From Collybiopsis luxurians FD-317 M1 (taxonomy: Eukaryota > Basidiomycota > Agaricomycetes > Agaricales > Omphalotaceae): a stretch of 64,000 nt of DNA. Each line of letters opens with the position of its first letter. Position 1 is the first letter of the stretch. Location: positions 372,001-436,000 of the forward strand of contig KN834792.1 in assembly GCA_000827265.1 (NCBI GenBank), in the 5' to 3' direction. Positions 61,101 to 64,000 of this stretch are shown here, one piece after another. A program made the translations under genes and the position numbers. Under the pieces are notes generated by a model that searched no databases, was not told where the DNA came from, and saw nothing but the letters and a program-made list of their open reading frames with translations.

Positions 61101-62265
61101 ATAGATGGGCAACATATTCGAATGGAGAATTCAAAGAGGGCGTCTCACTCACTGTCGAAGATGAAAAGAATCGTTGGCAGAAATACGCCTATGGGTGTAG
61201 CGAGTAAGCTGTCGACTCTGGAGATTAGGTCTGAAGCTGATAATCTTGTGGCAGAATTCTTTTCAATCCCGTTCAACAATGGCTTCGTCGGGGTCCTATT
61301 ACACCGCTGATCTTCCAGTTCATGCAGTCGAGGGCGCCCCTGCATTACAAGCTCTCTACTCTAGCTTGTATGTTCCCGTGCCATTCTATAAAAGCTGTTC
61401 AGTTATTGACTCCCTTAACGCAGACATATCCTCGTATTGTTAGTCAGCTCATCTTTTTGGGTACCAGTATTGACCACGCGTTCGATACAGATGGAATTGC
61501 TGCTTCTCTCACTATTGCAGTGATAAACTACATTCTGCTTGGATTCCAATTCCCGGTGGATGGCTTTTATACGCACGATTTCGAAATCTGGCTGGCTTGC
61601 ATTGTTGTATTCTTTGGCTCTGGTAGCGTGGGGTACTCTTTGTTTGAGTATCGTGTAGGATCGAGATCCTTGGTAAGGAAAATTGTGCCACTGTGCGAAT
61701 AGCACAAGCTGATATTGTCAAGGCTGCCAGCTTTTATCGAAATTTGATTTGGATACCTATGTTGTGAGTACATCTTCGGGGAATATAGAACATCATCTTA
61801 GATTCTTTTAGTTTTGTCTTCTTCACCGGTCTAGCTATCCCTCTCTCCCAGGCTATACTAGCGCACATGTTCTCATACAATATTTCCTGGTCTGCAACCG
61901 TAAAAGAGGTCCGGCGCTCAAACTTTTTCACAGAAATACCTCAAATATTCAATAGGTGACCCTTCTCTTCTTTTTGACCGGTTCTTTGCAGAGCTCACTG
62001 CGCTCGGCGCAATTTCAGATTTTGGTTCCCCCTGCTAGTGTCCTTTACGATCTTAGTAGGCGTCGTATTGTGCAGCACCTCCCTTGTTCCCATTGGATTC
62101 AGAGTTGCAGGGTCCTCTTGGGGGGTCATCCTTCCCGTTGTGTGAGTGCCATGATTTAACATCTACAACCATGGGCCTGAAATTCCCCTTATCAGGATGG
62201 ATGCTGGCTGCCATCTGCTGTTCCCGGTGCGAAAAAATTCTAGATCGAGGCGCTCGTATTACTAA
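58190..62265 (+). CDS. Family 2 glycosyltransferase with DUF7928-like N-terminus
   Basis: A highly split gene. Early exons are 58190-58203 (14 nt), 58265-58421, 58481-58557, 58797-58890, 58948-59326, 59399-59419 (21 nt), 59472-59560, 59629-59651 (23 nt) and one from 59705; more follow to the stop at 62265. The N-terminal 220 or so residues (WDALLHHLFKQTQGDAW, VDTDTRIQVLETMSMLPQ, ERVLVIWSDSLHNIIP) match the DUF7928-type region seen before fungal GT2 domains. Membrane segments follow (LALFITLPFLYCVSL). The GT2 core has PHITIQMPVYKENLESVL, the metal-binding IILLVDSDTKVP, the acid motif SEDFDMALRLLRQGY, and NRWQKYAYGCSE. The C-terminus holds several further membrane helices. It is probably a processive polysaccharide synthase in the plasma membrane; the polymer is unknown. 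Later exon boundaries are approximate. Confidence 0.8.
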
Positions 62266-62863
62266 ATTGAACCTTACTACAGGTGGTATTGAACCCCTGG
62301 TTGATGGTATTCTTGTACTAATGATAGCTACGTAACTTGGGTCCCTGTACCAGTCGCATACTCGTAGTACCTAATTTAGCATGCGATAGTACGTTTTGAC
62401 ACGGATATTTTCGGCCCGTTTGCGTCCGACAGCTGGGGTCCGAAGCTGCGATGAGGACGAATCTGTAGTCAGAGAGTTCCCGACTGGTGCGTGGACGCCA
62501 GAAATGAACAAAGGAAGGCTATTTGTTCTGAATTTGTTCTGAATACAAGTGTCCGGTCAATCACGGGCATTGGCGAGAACGCGTTTGTCAGATGATAAGG
62601 AAATTCTTCCGAAAATTGAAAGCTGCATTGAAAATTCGAGAGATTTATACCTTGTAAGAAGAAATACCTTAAGATACCTAGAGCAGATTCAGAAATGAGC
62701 AAGGAAAAATACGGGATCGCGGAGTAGTGCGATTTCGGTGCGCGGTCCCACGTCGGAAGCGGTTCTGACATCACACATCAATGACGTTCCGTACAACTCG
62801 TACTACGTCAAACTACGAGGTATATAACCTAACCGTTACTGATAGTTCCTTCTCTCATCTTCC
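62266..62863. other. Intergenic before the phosphate carrier
   Basis: About 600 bp. Besides the TATA element near the right end nothing was recognised. Confidence 0.45.
62821..62826 (+). promoter_or_regulatory. TATA box candidate of the phosphate carrier gene
   Basis: TATATA lies 43 bases before the ATG at 62864, followed by a pyrimidine-rich leader (TTCCTTCTCTCATCTTCC), a common fungal arrangement. Confidence 0.5.
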
Positions 62864-64000
62864 ATGTCCGACTCACTCAAAACCCGTCCTTTTGTGATAC
62901 CCCAGTTCACGCCTAGGGACTATGGCTCTTTCTTCCTAGCTGGTACGCTCAATCTATCTTCAGGTTGAGAATTTGCGTCTAATATAGTTGTACTAAGGTG
63001 CCTTGTGTTGCACGTATGTCCCATAATCTAAATCAAAGGATAGAATGCTGATATGAAGAGTAGGATAAGTCATGGAGCAATGACTCGTACGTCATCCCAA
63101 GTATCTGTAGAGGGAACGATCCAACTAACTGATCTTTTCAGCCATTGATGTCGTCAAAACGCGTATTCAAATCGATCCGAAATACAAGCCGTTTGGTTTT
63201 GTATCTGGCACCAGATATCTAATTGCCAACGAAGGGCCCGCTGCCTTGCTCACGGGATTCGGTCCAACTGCAGTCGGTTACCTTGCACAAGGAGGTGCCA
63301 AATTTGCAGGTTACGAGTACTGGAAGAAATACTTTGTGACGATTGCTGGAGACCAGGAGACTGCGGTCAAATATCGAACTGCGATATACCTCGGTGCTGC
63401 AAGTGTTGCAGAGTGGGTTTGATCGTCGTTACAGTTTGAACCTAGTCACTCATCCTCGAGGTTCCAGATTCTTCGCAGACATTCTTCTCACACCTTTAGA
63501 AGCTACAAGAATAAGAATGGTCTCAGAACGCGGTTACGCAACGGGTCTTGTATCAGGTTTTACACGGCTAGCCAGCGAAGGAGGAGTGTCTCAGCTTTAT
63601 GCCGGATTTATACCCATTCTCTGCAAACAAATACCTTATGCCATTGGTCAATTCACAGTAAACGAGTTTTGCCACGAGCTTGCATTACGGAATATGTCAG
63701 AAGAAACCAAACGAAATCTGTCGAATATGTCCAAACTCTCGATCTCTTTGGGAAGCGGAATAATTGCAGGTTTCGCTGCAGCGGTTCTATCTCACCCCGC
63801 TGATACTTTATTAAGTCAAATAAACAAAGGTCATGGTCCGAAAGGATCGATGGTTTACCGTCTGACGGCACTTGCGAAGGAGGCAGGATTTAAGGTGAGC
63901 TTCGACTCGAAAGTCCTCGCAATCGTAAATACTGAAGGACTTCAGGGTTTGTTTGCCGGTCTGGGCCCGAGGATGATAATGACCGCTGGATTAGTGTCCT
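62864..64000 (+). CDS. Mitochondrial phosphate carrier (Mir1/Pic2 type), 3' truncated by window edge
   Basis: Exons 62864-62942, 62998-63013 (16 nt), 63064-63086 (23 nt), 63142-63412, 63468-63894 and from 63946 to the window end. The three mitochondrial-carrier signatures are visible: PIDVVKTRIQ, PLEATRIRMV and a variant third one, HPADTLLSQI. GALCCTISHGAMTPIDVVK and GFGPTAVGYLAQGGAKFAGYE are typical of phosphate carriers, which move phosphate with protons across the inner mitochondrial membrane for ATP synthesis. The two microexons encode the first transmembrane helix just before the first signature. The last visible part reads GLFAGLGPRMIMTAGLVS; roughly 15-25 residues are probably missing. 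Confidence 0.92.

Overview
This window looks like nuclear DNA from a filamentous basidiomycete, most likely an Agaricomycete. Genes are dense and on both strands. Most are cut by many 45-75 nt GT-AG introns. Several families are typical of mushrooms: E2-like/F-box fusions, HFYT-repeat secreted proteins, MBOAT wax-synthase-like enzymes, RTA1 proteins and a DUF7928-type GT2. I see no rRNA, tRNA, CRISPR array or bacterial-type operon. All exon boundaries were worked out by hand from splice motifs and reading-frame continuity; no search or alignment was run.

Layout. 0-5 kb: two tandem HFYT-repeat (DUF5648-like) secreted proteins, followed by a wax-synthase-like MBOAT gene. A decayed copy of that gene's 3' end lies between the two lectin-like genes, so a unit of about 2.23 kb was duplicated. 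5.5-10.8 kb: a tandem pair of genes joining an E2-like (UBC) domain to an F-box; the second copy has one in-frame TGA. 12-19.3 kb: a Zn2Cys6-type regulator lacking its sixth Cys, a Ctk2/cyclin-K-like cyclin, and an importin-beta-3 (Kap121/IPO5)-like karyopherin in 18 exons. 20-26.6 kb: accessory, gene-poor DNA with a small membrane protein, a 158-bp tandem duplication, a pair of MITE-like palindromic elements and one hypothetical ORF.

26.6-47.8 kb is a housekeeping block: an AAGAB/Irc6-like adaptin-binding protein, a very large SAM methyltransferase protein, an MCM1/SRF-type MADS protein, a PAAF1/Rpn14-like WD40 proteasome chaperone, a zf-C3H1 (Red1/ZFC3H1-like) protein and a NiCoT nickel/cobalt transporter. 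49-54.5 kb: a paralogue of the 20-kb membrane protein, an RTA1-family membrane protein and the Hsp90 co-chaperone Cdc37. 54.5-58.2 kb is gene-poor and contains a GC-rich repeat element. 58.2-64 kb: a GT2 glycosyltransferase with a DUF7928-like N-terminus, and a mitochondrial phosphate carrier cut by the right edge.

The genes do not form one pathway. The most unusual points are the duplicated E2/F-box fusions, the HFYT-repeat modules separated by an intron, the dispersed pair of unknown four-pass membrane proteins, the high frequency of microexons (14-25 nt) and two apparent GC-AG introns.
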